From positions 97,145-161,144 of the forward strand of contig LSYV01000097.1 of assembly GCA_001584585.1 (NCBI GenBank): a stretch of DNA of 64,000 bases, in the 5' to 3' direction. The notes under the pieces are model-generated. The model saw only the letters and a list, made by a program, of their open reading frames with translations, ran no database searches and was not told the DNA's origin. This stretch comes from Gonium pectorale (lineage: Eukaryota; Chlorophyta; Chlorophyceae; Chlamydomonadales; Volvocaceae). How positions within the stretch are numbered: the stretch's first letter is position 1; each line of letters starts with the position of its first letter. This document shows, in pieces, positions 38,175-49,093 of the stretch. A program made the position numbers and the translations under genes.

Positions 38175-40044
38175 ATGGCCACGGGTGGATGGGGAGCAGT
38201 TGGCGGGGGTGCATGGGGTGCGCCCGCGCCAGCTAAGACGTATGATGAGGACTATGTTGAGCCTCCGCGACCGACAGCTCCTGTTGCCCCTGCTGCCCCC
38301 GCTGCTGGGTCCTTTGGAACTGGAGCCTATGCGGGTTCGTCGGCAGCACCCCAGCCCCAGCCCGACCTAGCGACGACCAGCCAGCGCAGCCAGGCGAACA
38401 ATGGGGGCTTTGGATCAGGCGCCGGGGCGTATGGGACCTCGAATGCTGGGAGTTTTGGACCAGCTCCTGGCAGCTCCACTGTGAGTCCGTCGATTTCGCT
38501 AATGGCCAGGGGCTCTAAATGCTCCTACTGAAAGATGTTTAAATACGTGATGACGAGTCCTCTTAACTTCCTTTCCCCCCACAGCTCACTGACCCCGCGC
38601 TAAAGCGCAAGGAGGCGGAGCTGGCTGCTAAGGAGAAGCAGCTGAAGGAGCTCGAGGCCAAGCTGACCTCGGCGGGGGCACTGAAGAAGAAAAACTGGCC
38701 CATATGCTACCCCATCCTATACCACAACATCGGCGAGGAGATCCAGGAGCGGGCACGGAGGCCTGTCCGGGAGGGCGGTACATGGCGTGGTGGGTAAGTC
38801 CGATAGTCCGGTCCGGGTGTCGGGGCGGGCGGGGGGGCGAGACCGACGGACCCGGACCTCGACCCGTCCCCCGCTGTGCCGCGGCGAGGGCCTTGTAATC
38901 TGCCTGCTGTGGAACTGGTTCTGCACTTGCATCATGCTGGGCCAGAACGTCAACCAGAAGGTGCCCAGCTGGTTCCTCGGCTGTGAGTGCTCAAAGATGA
39001 TACTGGGGCGGACAGGGGTTGGCTAGCATCCGCGGTCTTAGCGGCTCGAACGTATCTGTGCCTGAACGCCTTCATGTATGTCCTGCCTGCTGCCCATGGA
39101 GTGCATAGCGGGTGCCACGGATCTGGCTTGGGGGCTGCAGGCTAAGATTAACAACTGTTGGCAACCTCTCCCCTTCGTCAGTGTTGTACCTCATCTGCGG
39201 CGTGCCCGGTAGCTGGTGGCTGTGGTACAAGCGGCTGTACAACGGCGCGAAGTCGGACTCGGCCCTCGGCTTCGTGGGCTTCTTCCTGTGGTTCGCTGTT
39301 CACACAGCGTTCTGCATTTGGGCTGCCATCGGTGGGTGCCGCGTTATGCGTGTGGGGCCTGTTTGCTGATATAGGTTATCCTGTGATAATTGACTGTGGC
39401 ACTGACTGGAAAGCCGGCTTCCAGGTTCATGGGCACGCAATGACGTAGACGCAGGGGCAGGCGCACGCAGGTCGTGGCGCCGCAACGCCGCGTGACGGCA
39501 TGACGACGTTACGACACGTGCGCTGCGCGTGCGGAATCGTATGACACTCATCATAAACACCCGTCATGATCCAGTCCTTCACGCCCTGTGCCTTGCGCCA
39601 TGCCCGCAGCCGTTCCGTTTAGCGCGAACCAGTGGTCCTTTGCGGGCTTCATCACCGCCATGAAGGCGCTGGACGTGTGCAACTTCTGCGGCATCATTTA
39701 CCTGGTCGGGGCGGGGCTCTGGGCTGCGGAGGCGGCCTGGTCCGTGTGGGTTATCACGGACGTCTTCCTGTTCTTCCGGTGAGTCGTTGATACCTCATGT
39801 GTCGATGCATCATCTATTCATCCGCCCACCAGTCCACCGCCTGCGGCACTGAGGGAAATGCTTATACGCCCAATGATGCGGCGCGCCAGCCCTGACTGTA
39901 ATGCCGAAGACGTGTGTAGGCAAACTCGTGGTGTATCCTGCCATGCGCCACAGGGGCAAGGGCGGCATCAAGCAGGCGAAGGAGCAGGCACAGAAGGAGG
40001 CCGCTCTGGCGGCCTTCCGGGGACAGACCGGAAACCAGGTTTGA
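38175..40044 (+). CDS. secretory carrier-associated membrane protein (SCAMP)
   Basis: Tetraspanning membrane protein of post-Golgi and plasma-membrane recycling vesicles. Proposed exons: 38175-38480, 38585-38764, 38889-38982, 39182-39331, 39610-39778, 39954-40044, about 329 residues. The N-terminus is Gly/Ala/Pro-rich (MATGGWGAVGGGAWGAP); I saw no NPF endocytosis repeats. A coiled coil follows (KRKEAELAAKEKQLKELEAK), then the SCAMP signature NWPICYPILYHNIGEEI. The four helices are GLVICLLWNWFCTCIML, LYLICGVPGSWWLWY, SALGFVGFFLWFAVHTAFCI and FCGIIYLVGAGLWAAEAAWS, and VWVITDVFLFFRGKGG begins the basic tail. The exon 2/3 junction is weak: the only in-phase donor is GTCCGG at 38765, while a perfect GTAAGT at 38794 is out of phase with the only good acceptor. 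Either the donor is non-consensus or the assembly has a small error. Confidence 0.9.
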
Positions 40045-41010
40045 GCGCTGTCTGCGCTCGCGTCCCGACCACTGAGGCTTGCGCCTCAACGTTGGCACGC
40101 AATGACGTTGTATTAGTGGCGCAAAGCAGGGGATTGCGCCCCGGCTGCGTGTGCCGTTACCGCCTAGGCAGTTGGTTTGTGTGCTGTACATGGGGCACGG
40201 GTGTGGGCATGCATAGCAAGGAAGCCAGGGAATCCATGACGCTGTTCGTCGGGTTGTGCAATTAGGGCCATTGGTCGTAGGGATACTTTGCCTTCTTATA
40301 TGGCGTATGCTCGCATGCTGGTGTACAGCAGCTCCTCTTGGCTGGTCCAAAAGCGCCTCCTCATTGAAGGCTTGTACTGGGCGATGCTGGACTTCGCATG
40401 TGTCAGCCCTCAGTGATGCCGCAAGTTGTTGACGTCCGATGAACTCCAACTCAACTTACTCTGTACGAGTGCGTATCTTAGGGATCCATGCCTTTGGCTG
40501 TTGGCATATTGTCATCGCCGCTTCCGACTTCTGCTTGTGCCCGTGAGTGTTGGACGAGGTCTGCCCTATGCCGTACGTGAGCGGTATGGCCCCGCTTAGT
40601 GGTTGTAGCGGGAGAGAGAGGGTGGGAGTCCCCGCGGGGGATTCATACCAGGGCAGGCGCGCTAAACGAAGTGCTGGCCCGTGGCCCCGATCGGGGGTGG
40701 TTTAGGTCAATCCACGACACGTGGCCTTGGGCCGTGCCTTGGGCCGTGGTCCCCTTGACTGCCGTCTGTAGGGTTGAGGCGTAGACTTGCCGAGGCGCTT
40801 TGCGTCCGCGTCTCGGGTTTAACAATGGACATACCCTGACCAACCGGTCAACAACCAAGAGCGGAATGCGAAGTTCCGCGACAGTCCGGCAAATGAGCGC
40901 GCCAAATGGTTTCGGAAAACCACGAAGCATACCCGCAGTCGCAGTGCATCCGGATAACGCAAACACTCTTAAAACTGCATGTGAGGACATTGTCGAGGAG
41001 CCCTCTCTGC
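40045..41010. other. intergenic between SCAMP and Rtt106-like genes
   Basis: No supported exon on either strand. The minus-strand frames at 39862-40449 and 40643-40990 overlap SCAMP or flank sequence and have no recognisable content. Confidence 0.45.
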
Positions 41011-44000
41011 ATGGCCAGCGACGCTCGCGCCACGCTGCAAGTCAGCGAGGAGGGACGTCTGTTCCTGGAACTGGTTGATAAATGTAATGATCTCGATCTG
41101 GCACAACAACTAATTGCTGCGGGGGCAAAGCTGTGCACGACGAGTGGGACCGGGAGGCATGGCGTCCCTACGCAGCGGAAGGTCGACCTGTCAGCCGCTC
41201 TGGTCACACTGAAGGGCCTTTCGTTCATAAACCCCCGGTCAGGAGCGAGCGGGGGTCACGCTGGTGCGTTTAGGCTGTCACGGGGCACACGCTCTAACAG
41301 ACAGCTGCTGCTGCAGGGGCAAGTTCGACCTCACCTTCACAAAGGAGGCATTGGTCCTCAGCAATGCCAAGAGCAGCATCGTGGTGCCAACGAGCCTAAT
41401 CACGCACGTGGCGGTGAGCTTGAGTGGCGTAGGTGGCAGTGGCGGGGAGCGGCCCCGGATGGGCGACCGGTGTGCAGCATGGTATTGGCCTGTCGGGCCT
41501 ACTCGCCGTGACGTAGCCGCTTTAAACACGAACCGTGACGCTCCCATTTTATTACTGCCTCGCGTGCTCGGATCATGATCATGATCACCACGCCAGTCCG
41601 CACTCCGGTCTTGGCTCGTGCCCTTTCCGCAGCCACTCTGCCACCGCGTCCTGCCCGCCGCATGGGCGGGCGTGACTCTCCTGCCGTCACGGGCTTACGG
41701 CCCTTAGCCTGCCCACCCGCCCGCCGGCCCGGCCCTCAACTGCCCTCGGGTTTCCCTAGATCCTGGACCAGCTCCCAAACGACACCAAGAAGCGCTGCTT
41801 GCTGTTCGTCGTGCTGGACAGGTGAGGGGCCCGGGCAGTCCGACGGGGGTGTAAAGGGACGTAGGAGGGTCCCCACGGGAGAGGGTCGCAAAGCGCATGC
41901 GTTGCTCTCCCAGACCAAGAGGCGGAAAGGTTGGACGGAGCCCGCCGCCGTGCACGCCCCTCGGGGTTGCCTTAGACGTGAAAGCACTGCGAAGCTTGGA
42001 GCTCCTGTTGTGCACAATGTTTCACGGGAGCGTGGTGTCTTTCATGTCTTCGGAGCTTTCCCTGGTCGAGCCAACGCCGGATTGTTTGGCTGCGCGGGCA
42101 CACGATGCAGATCATCAGCGTTGCCCTCTCCCGCCCCTCCGCACCCACCGGCACGCCTCGCCCTCTGCTGCCCCTCCGCACCAACCGGCACGCCTCGCCC
42201 TCTGCTGCCCCTCCGCACCAACCGGCACGCCTCGCCCTCTCCCGCCCCTCCGCACCCACCGGCACGCCTCGCCCTCTGCTGCCCCTTCGCACCCACCGGT
42301 ACGCCTCGCCCTCTCCCGCCCCTCCGCACCCACCGGCACGCCTCACCCTCTCCCTCCCCTCCGCACCCGTCAGGCAAGGCGAGCCCGTCATGAACGGCAA
42401 GCAGCGGCTGGAGGCGCTGATTGTCCAGGTGCGGGCTCGGGCGCCGGCTGGGGCGGGTCCCGGTGGAGCCCGGGCTTGGAGCTTGGGTTTGCGGCTTCCA
42501 TGCAATGGCTTAGGTCAGCGCGAGAGTCTCCACGTCGGCGCGCGTCGGGATCCGCGAAGCGGCACTCGCGACACGCTCAGTCACGGTGGCAGCAGCAATA
42601 GCGGTTGAGCAAAGGGGCACGCTTCGCGCCAAAACTAGTCAAGGAGCCCCTGGTGTTGGGCTGCCAGCTGGCAGCTGCCTCACCGCCCGGCCCCCAAGCG
42701 CGCGGCTGCCCACTGACCGCCGTCTCCCGTCTGCCCCACCGCTGCGTCACTGCCCCCGGTCTGCTCCTGCTTTCATGAGGAGAGCACCGCTCGGCACCTT
42801 GGTTCTTCCTCGCTGTCAGAATCTCTGACCATGCATGTCAGTAGGCCCCCTGCCTCGTCGCCATCCACGCCTTCCCCGCTGTGCGGCATGGTCCCCGGAA
42901 CGCGTATGTTCTTGAGACCACCACCCCCCGTTCCCACTCTCACTACCACGCCCCGGGTGCAGACGCTCGAGTCCGACACGCTGAGCACCACCGCCTCCAC
43001 CGGCGAGGTGCTGGACGGCCCCACGGTGGCTGTGCTGTGCCAGGCGGTGGGCATGTGCCTACCCAGCTTCGACAACTTCCTGGCGCCCAACCCCGACGTC
43101 TACAAGAGCGCCAAGGGTAGGACGGGCGCAGGAGCCGGGGCGCGAGGTTGGCGACTTGGGGCGGCACCAAGCGGGGCGGGGCTGCACGTACGCACGTCGG
43201 GGCATATGGGTTACCGCTCCCTCTATTGACGTCGTACGCCGCAGGCTGCATGTGATCCGCTGTAGTTTGCGCAGGCCCATGCCGGTGTAGCCCCTTGCGG
43301 GTGCAGGGCGGCAGCCGCGCGTCTAGGGCGCCTGGCAGCTGCGGCAATTCAGAGGGCGAGGTTGCCTTCGTTGCCAAACCTCCACGCGGCCACTCGCCCG
43401 CTCCACGCGTTGCCATCTGCATGACCCCCCTTTCCGGCACCGCCCAGGCCACAACGCTGTGCCCGCCATCGTTAAGGTCAGCCCCGGGCTGCTGTTCCCG
43501 CTGGCGGGCGCACTGCTGTTCGCGGAGCGGCCCGCGCTGTTCGTACCCCATTCGGACGTCCTGGCTGTGGAGTTCCGGCGGCCCAGCTCCGCCACCTTTG
43601 ACCTCGTGCTGCACGTGCGCAGCGCCAAGGCCGGCGGCGAAGGTGAGTTCGGCCTGCGTGGCGGGACAGCCAAAGGGCGGTCATGGGGCGTTTGGGTTTC
43701 GGGGTTGGGGTGTAGTAGATGCGATTCTGGATGCGCCAAGGCCTGCGGGTTTGCGGATGGTGCTAGGAGGTCACCCAAAACTTGGGTTAAGATTGTATGT
43801 GGATATATGTGTAAAGCGGGGGTCATCTGGTGTTACACGTGTGGGGCAGGCCGGGAACCGGGAATGTGCGATGGGCAGGTGGGCTGCTTGGTCGTGAACT
43901 GATGAGGCGCGGTATCTGGTGAGGCGCCCAGCGTTAAGGCAGGGCTGGAGGTGGAAGATGTACACGGTGTCTCGGAAGCTTCCCTGAAAACGACGACCCA

Positions 44001-45766
44001 GCCACCCCGGGATTCTTGACCCTCGTTGTGATTTGGCGTCACGCGTTCCGAGCCGTTTCCCGTCTGTGCTGCCAGCCACCTCAGCCCGGGCGGGCGAGTG
44101 GGCGGGCGGGCGAACAGGGTTTCGGCTGTTGCATGCGAGGCGCCGATGGGCGGGATCGATGGACGGGACAGGAAAGAGAGCAGGGCTGTGGAGGGCGTTG
44201 CGCACGTGTGTGCGGCATGCGCAACGGGTCGGCAGGACCACCCGCACCTTTGCTTGCATGCCGCACCCGTCCGTGGGCCGGGGCCTCCCCGGCTCGCCAG
44301 CTTGTTCCCCTCTGGGCGGTTCCTTTGGTAGTGTCTGTGCGCTTGAGCGGTTGCCGCCACCGGGGCGGTCCACGCAGGCGGCAGCGGCGGCGAGACCGTG
44401 CAGCAGCTGGAGTTCAGCCAGGTGGACTCGGCGGAGCTGGGCCGGCTTAGGAACTACTTCGCCTCCAGCAGAATACAGGTCGGTACCAGGTCAGGATGGG
44501 ACAGGCGAGCTGGACTAAGCAGAGGGCGTGAACGCGGGGCTGGTGTTCTTGGGCCTGGGTGGCCGCGGCGATGCGGATTGCACTTGTGCAACCGTTTTGA
44601 GCGCGCAGTTTGTATCCTGAATACACGATCGGAGTCGACCAGCGACAGCGCGTATCCCATGACCTGGATTCTGGCCCCTCCCCATTTGATCCTGCCATGC
44701 GCAGCCGTACGACCCTGCGGCGCCTCCCAAGGTCGGGGCCGGCCCCTCGGGCGGCGCCCCGGAGGCCGGTGACGACGACGACGACGATGAGGGGCGGGAC
44801 GACAAGGACGACGACTCGGAGGACGATGACGATGAGGACTTCGACCCGGCTGAGCTCCAGCGCATGGAGGACGGGTAGGCGGGCGCGGCCACGGGGGGCG
44901 GGGGCAGGGTGCGTGTTTGGCGCAGAGCAGCTGATTGGGGGGATTGCAAGCCCGGGTTTTACACGAACACGCTGCGGGGCAGGTCGTGAATGCGTGGCGG
45001 CATGTCTCCCCAGGGCCAACAAAAGCAGGCCCGTAACCCACTTGTTGCCGCACCCATAACCGTGTGGCTGCCCGCGACGGCGCTGCAGGACGAGACCCAG
45101 GAAGCGGGCGCGAACCGGCGCATCCGGATCAGGTGGGTCGCCGCGCAGCACTAGCAGTGCATTTGCCAACCCGGATCCCCAAGCTGATACGGCTGGGGAG
45201 CTGGAACAAGCAGTATGGTACCGACGCACAAAGGGACGTGCACAAGTTCGCATGCAGCCTGCAGAACCCATCCGATAACGCATCCGCGCGTGAGGATGGT
45301 GGCGGGATGACGCACGGCCGTAGGTAGGATGCGTGGGGAATGGTCCCTTGGTCGCCCGGTGGTCATTCGCTGCTGCGGGCACGTATATCGTATGAAGGCC
45401 CGTTCGCCAACAAATTCCAACACGGGCGCTGCCACAGACGCCGGGCCCAGCACCAGCCGAGACGTGCGCATGCGGGACGAGGAGGCAGACGAGGACGACG
45501 ACGAGGAGGAGGAGGAGGACGACGCCGGGGAGGACTCGGATGACGAGGACGAGGCGTCGTGCGATGAAGAGGACGAGCTGGCAGACCTGACGGACGAGGA
45601 CGACTTGGCAGCGGATGCAGTACGGCAGCGCGTGAAGGGCGGCGCCGCCGGCGGCGCGGCAGTGGCGGGGAAGAGCAGCAAAGGCGGCGCGGGCGGGTCG
45701 GGCTCGGGGTCCCGCCGCGCGGCGGACAGCGAAGAGGACGACGAGGACTTCGACGACGAGGAGTAA
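41011..45766 (+). CDS. Rtt106-like double-PH histone chaperone with acidic tail
   Basis: Ten exons join in phase to 442 residues: 41011-41132, 41317-41413, 41760-41821, 42374-42428, 42963-43116, 43448-43642, 44378-44478, 44705-44874, 45089-45132, 45438-45766. A first PH-like domain spans about residues 40-115 (KFDLTFTKEALVLSN, DTKKRCLLFVVLD). The second, at about 170-265, matches the Rttp106-like family: HNAVPAIVKVSPGLLFPLAG, LFVPHSDVLAVEFRRP, FDLVLHVRS, LEFSQVDSAELGRLRNYF. The last about 170 residues are dominated by Asp/Glu runs, interrupted by a 44-nt exon encoding TRPRKRARTG, a likely nuclear localisation signal. Family members (Rtt106, Pob3/SSRP1, Spt16 middle domains) bind H3-H4 and deposit nucleosomes; the same role is inferred here. 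It could instead be a distant FACT-type protein. No HMG box was seen. Confidence 0.82.
42119..42365 (+). repeat. 37-bp minisatellite in intron of the Rtt106-like gene
   Basis: At least six tandem copies of a C-rich unit containing CCCCTCCGCACCCACCGGCA and CGCCTCGCCCTCT. The word beginning GCACGCCTCG (once GTACGCCTCG) recurs at 42151, 42188, 42225, 42262, 42299 and 42336, an exact 37-base period. It ends against the acceptor at 42371-42373, so it supplies the polypyrimidine tract of exon 4. The period is not a multiple of three, which argues against coding use. Confidence 0.92.
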
Positions 45767-46658
45767 AGGATGTTGAAGTGTGTTCTATGTCATCTATACG
45801 ATCTATGCGTAACAAGGTGCTACAATTGGACAGGCAAGCGAGCAGTGTTGAAGTGCGTGGGTTGATGCGTGTGTCCGGAGGGTTGAGCTAACCACATCGC
45901 CGCGTAGCCATGTAGGTGTAGCGCTTAGGGGCAATAAAGGCCCTAGCGGGGCCTCCCCCTTGGCGGGTGGCGACCCGCGGCCGCAGCTAAGGGTCGAGCA
46001 GCGTATGCATGCGGGATGGCTGCAGGGTTTGGCCCATGCCCAGCAGCATTCCTGAAGGCACGAAGGTATTGGAGGGACGTTGCCAGCGCTATTGCGAAGG
46101 GCCCGAGTGGCCAGGTCTTGGGGTAAAACCAGGTCATTGCTGTGCTCCTGCTGCAATCTGATGCTGACTTGGCGGCACGCCTCGCATTCGCACGTACCAA
46201 GTGACGACCAGGTGTCATCCGCAAAACCAGCGTACGGATAAGCCAATCATCCTCATGTTCGTGGACGCCACCGGCAGGGTGGAGCCAACACAGTGCAGAT
46301 TTTCTCTTTTTGGTGTGCTCGCGGTCGAAGGCCTAATGGTCCCCCATGTAGCACCTATCCAAGCTTACATCCATACACTCGCACGCGCGTCATAAGAGGC
46401 CCTCTCTCGCTCGTCGATTGTTCAGTTGGCGCACCACACACAGGGTCGTGTCCTCAAAGGAGGATGCTGTTGGACGCCAACAAGCTTGGAAACCGTCTTC
46501 CCGCTCCAAACCCCTCGAAAAGGTCAAGGTGTACACGCATAACATGCCCCATCATTCTTTGGTATCACTCCGATTTGCCAGCACATCCTGCATCCGCCCC
46601 ACGCATCCGCTGCCCGCGCCAGGTACCCGCGCCACGCCCCCCCGCACCCCACCCCAGC
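45767..46658. other. convergent 3' flanks of Rtt106-like and CPBP genes
   Basis: About 0.9 kb without a supported exon. TTACA at 46365-46369 is the likely polyadenylation signal of the minus-strand CPBP gene. No TGTAA was found for the plus-strand gene. Confidence 0.45.
46365..46369 (-). terminator. TGTAA polyadenylation signal of the CPBP protease gene
   Basis: TTACA on the plus strand, about 290 bases after the stop at 46659-46661. Confidence 0.45.
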
Positions 46659-48817
46659 TCATCGCTTGCCCTCTCCGCCAGCCGCCCCTTCCGCAGCCGC
46701 CGCAGCCTGCGCCGCGCGCGCCTTCCACACAAACGCCGACGCCGCGTTGGCCGCCACGTGCGCCGCCGCCGGCACCCAGATGTTGCCGGTGCACAGGAAC
46801 GCGGCGCCGTACACGCCGCCCACGGCGCCGGCCCACACCGCGAAGGCGGGGTTGCGGCCGCCCGAGTTGTGCAGCGCGCCGAAGATGACGGCGGCGATGG
46901 CCGCCCCGCGCCAGTCGGGGAAGGTGGCGGGCACGATGGCGCCGCGGAAGAGCAGCTCCTCGGGTATCCCGCTGACCAGCGCCACCAGCACAATGTCCAG
47001 CGGCCCCAGGTTGGTCAGCACCTACGGCGGCACGTTTACCGGCACGGCGGCGGTGTCATGGGAGGGCGGGGGCCGGGCATCCCTCACCGGCGCGCGGGTA
47101 TGCGTTGCCCCGATAGCATGACAGGACAGGTCGGCACTGTCGACTTCGTAACGGCCGGGTCGGTCGCAAGCCAGGTAGCCAGACATGGCACGACACGGCA
47201 GGGCAATGCAGCATCGTTTGCCAGTATGCCAAATTTGGGGGCATGGTTTACAGGGCGTGGAGGGCAAGTGGGTTTCGCACAAGGTCCATGTGAGCAGCCG
47301 CGCATGTGCGTGGAGCCAGCTTACCGCACCACCACCGGTGTGCTGCAGCCGGCCCGCGCGCCACCCGGTACCCTGGGCCGCGCGGCTCCAGCAGCCCCTC
47401 CAACCGCCACAATACACTAAGCCCAGCTCCGCCGTGCTCCAGCCACCCCGCTCAATGCAACGTATGTCGGTATGTGCCCTATCGAGCCGTTTGGTCCAGG
47501 ACGCCCCAGCCAGCTAGCCAGCCATCACGACATGCCCACCTGCTGGTTGGAGCGGTCGGTCGCCTCCCGCAAGTCGGGCCACACCGACAAGAGCGCCAGC
47601 CGCGACGCCGTCACCGCCGCCGCCGCCGCCAGCGCCACGCCCGCCTGCGCCGCGCTCTCAAAGCCGGCCGGCCACTGCAGAAGCGCCGCCACCGCCGCCG
47701 GGTCGGTCCCCATGGCGGCGGCGCTGTTTAGTGCCGCGTAGTTGCGGAAGAACACCGCGATCACGGCCATCCAGAAGCCCGTGCCAATGGCGGAGCCAAG
47801 GACCGAGTTGCGGGACGCCGGCGGCAGCAGCACCGCCGGCGCCGCCGCCGACAAAGGCGGCGCGCTCGGCGCCGTCAGTGAGACATCGACGACGGCAGCA
47901 GACACGCCCGGTGTCGAGACGGCTTGCACGCTGCGCCCCGCTAACCGCATCCCCGGGGACGTTGCTGCTGCCGCTGCTGCAGGTGCCGAGGTGCTCGCGC
48001 TTGGGTCTGTCCCGGCTTCCGCTGAGAGCGGGGCTAGGCCAGCGAGTGCCTCTGCCTCCGCCTGCAGCTCCGCCGCCGTCCGCATGAAGCCAGTCCGCGG
48101 GTTCCAGCGGGGCGCGTCCGAGGCGCCGCCGCTGCTGCTGGCCTCATCATCGGGGTCCCGCCGGTCGTCGCCGTCGTCGTCCCAGCGCCAGGGCGCGTCA
48201 GTAGCTGTCCCCGGAGGTGGCGCAAAGACCGGATAGATCTCCCCGGGGGAGGCATCTGTGCAAGTGGTCGCGGGAGGAGAGGACAAGGTTGCAGTATGGC
48301 AAGTTGAACAAGTGAACAAGCTGCCGAAGTCCCCACAGGCACACGCTGAGACGACCGATTGATTCATTATCGCGTCCCTCAACTTTGTGGTGCGAGTGCG
48401 TGGTTGGGTTGGGAGGGGCCACGTCAAGGGAGCTTACCTTGCAAACGAGACGCCCGGTTGCTGGTGGGAGGCGCCTGCGGCAACCCTTGCTCCAGGCCCT
48501 CTGCGATGGTGGCAAGTGCGGTTTCAGACCGCTGTGAGGGGCAGCCAGCATGCACACCTCAGGCTGCATTGTGCCCTACCCAACACGATGCGTGTGGGGC
48601 CCGTGTCAGCCGCCTCTGCCCCCTGTTGTTGTTGCAGCCTGCGGTTCTTCTTCGCTTGCTTCTTGGCATTTGCAATGAGCTTGAGCCCCTGCATAAGGGT
48701 GTGCGTGGGTGCGTGCCGCGAGCCCCAACCAAGGCGACGGCCCGAGGGACTTACGCGGTTGCCGCTGCATTGGACACATCGAAACGCCTTGCCACAAGGC
48801 AAGAGCAGAGTGCCCAT
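46659..48817 (-). CDS. CPBP (CAAX-type) family intramembrane metalloprotease-like protein, probably plastid
   Basis: Exons 48817-48755, 48688-48580, 48500-48438, 48255-47540 and 47021-46659 join in phase to about 437 residues. The C-terminal third is the CPBP domain: PLDIVLVALVSGIPEELLFR with the EExxxR motif 1, FGALHNSGGRN with the motif 2 histidine, and VPAAAHVAANAASAF with the motif 3 HxxxN. These residues form the active site in Rce1-type enzymes. A hydrophobic helix lies upstream at GTGFWMAVIAVFFRNY. The N-terminus, MGTLLLPCGKAFRCV and then a basic KKQAKKNRR stretch, could be an organelle transit peptide. Between lies a long Ala/Ser-rich linker with WRWDDDGDDRRDP. Plant plastid CPBP proteins are the nearest remembered relatives; plastid location is inference. 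The first three exons are short, so the 5' model is less certain. Confidence 0.82.
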
Positions 48818-49093
48818 ATCGCCCAACGCAGTGTTCAGTAAGTAAGAGCTGACAGGTGGGCAATGGAGTGGTAAAATTCAGTTAAGACAATTGTCACTAA
48901 AGCACATTTAATGTAGAATAAGGCCGTTCTCCACTCCCTGCGTCTGTCGCGATTGTCGTGCAGAAGCCCATTTCCGCCCAGATCACCCCCTTGACCATGT
49001 GATATTGTATATGACATCGCGCCAGTAAATTGCATGTTTTTCAGTTAGTACTGTTGCTTACTGGGCTGCGCTCTTCAGAGGAACGCGTCCACA

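Noticed and set aside
41897..42608. Several 100-270-codon frames on both strands
   Set aside because: Open in all phases only because of the 37-bp minisatellite; they lie in an intron of the Rtt106-like gene.
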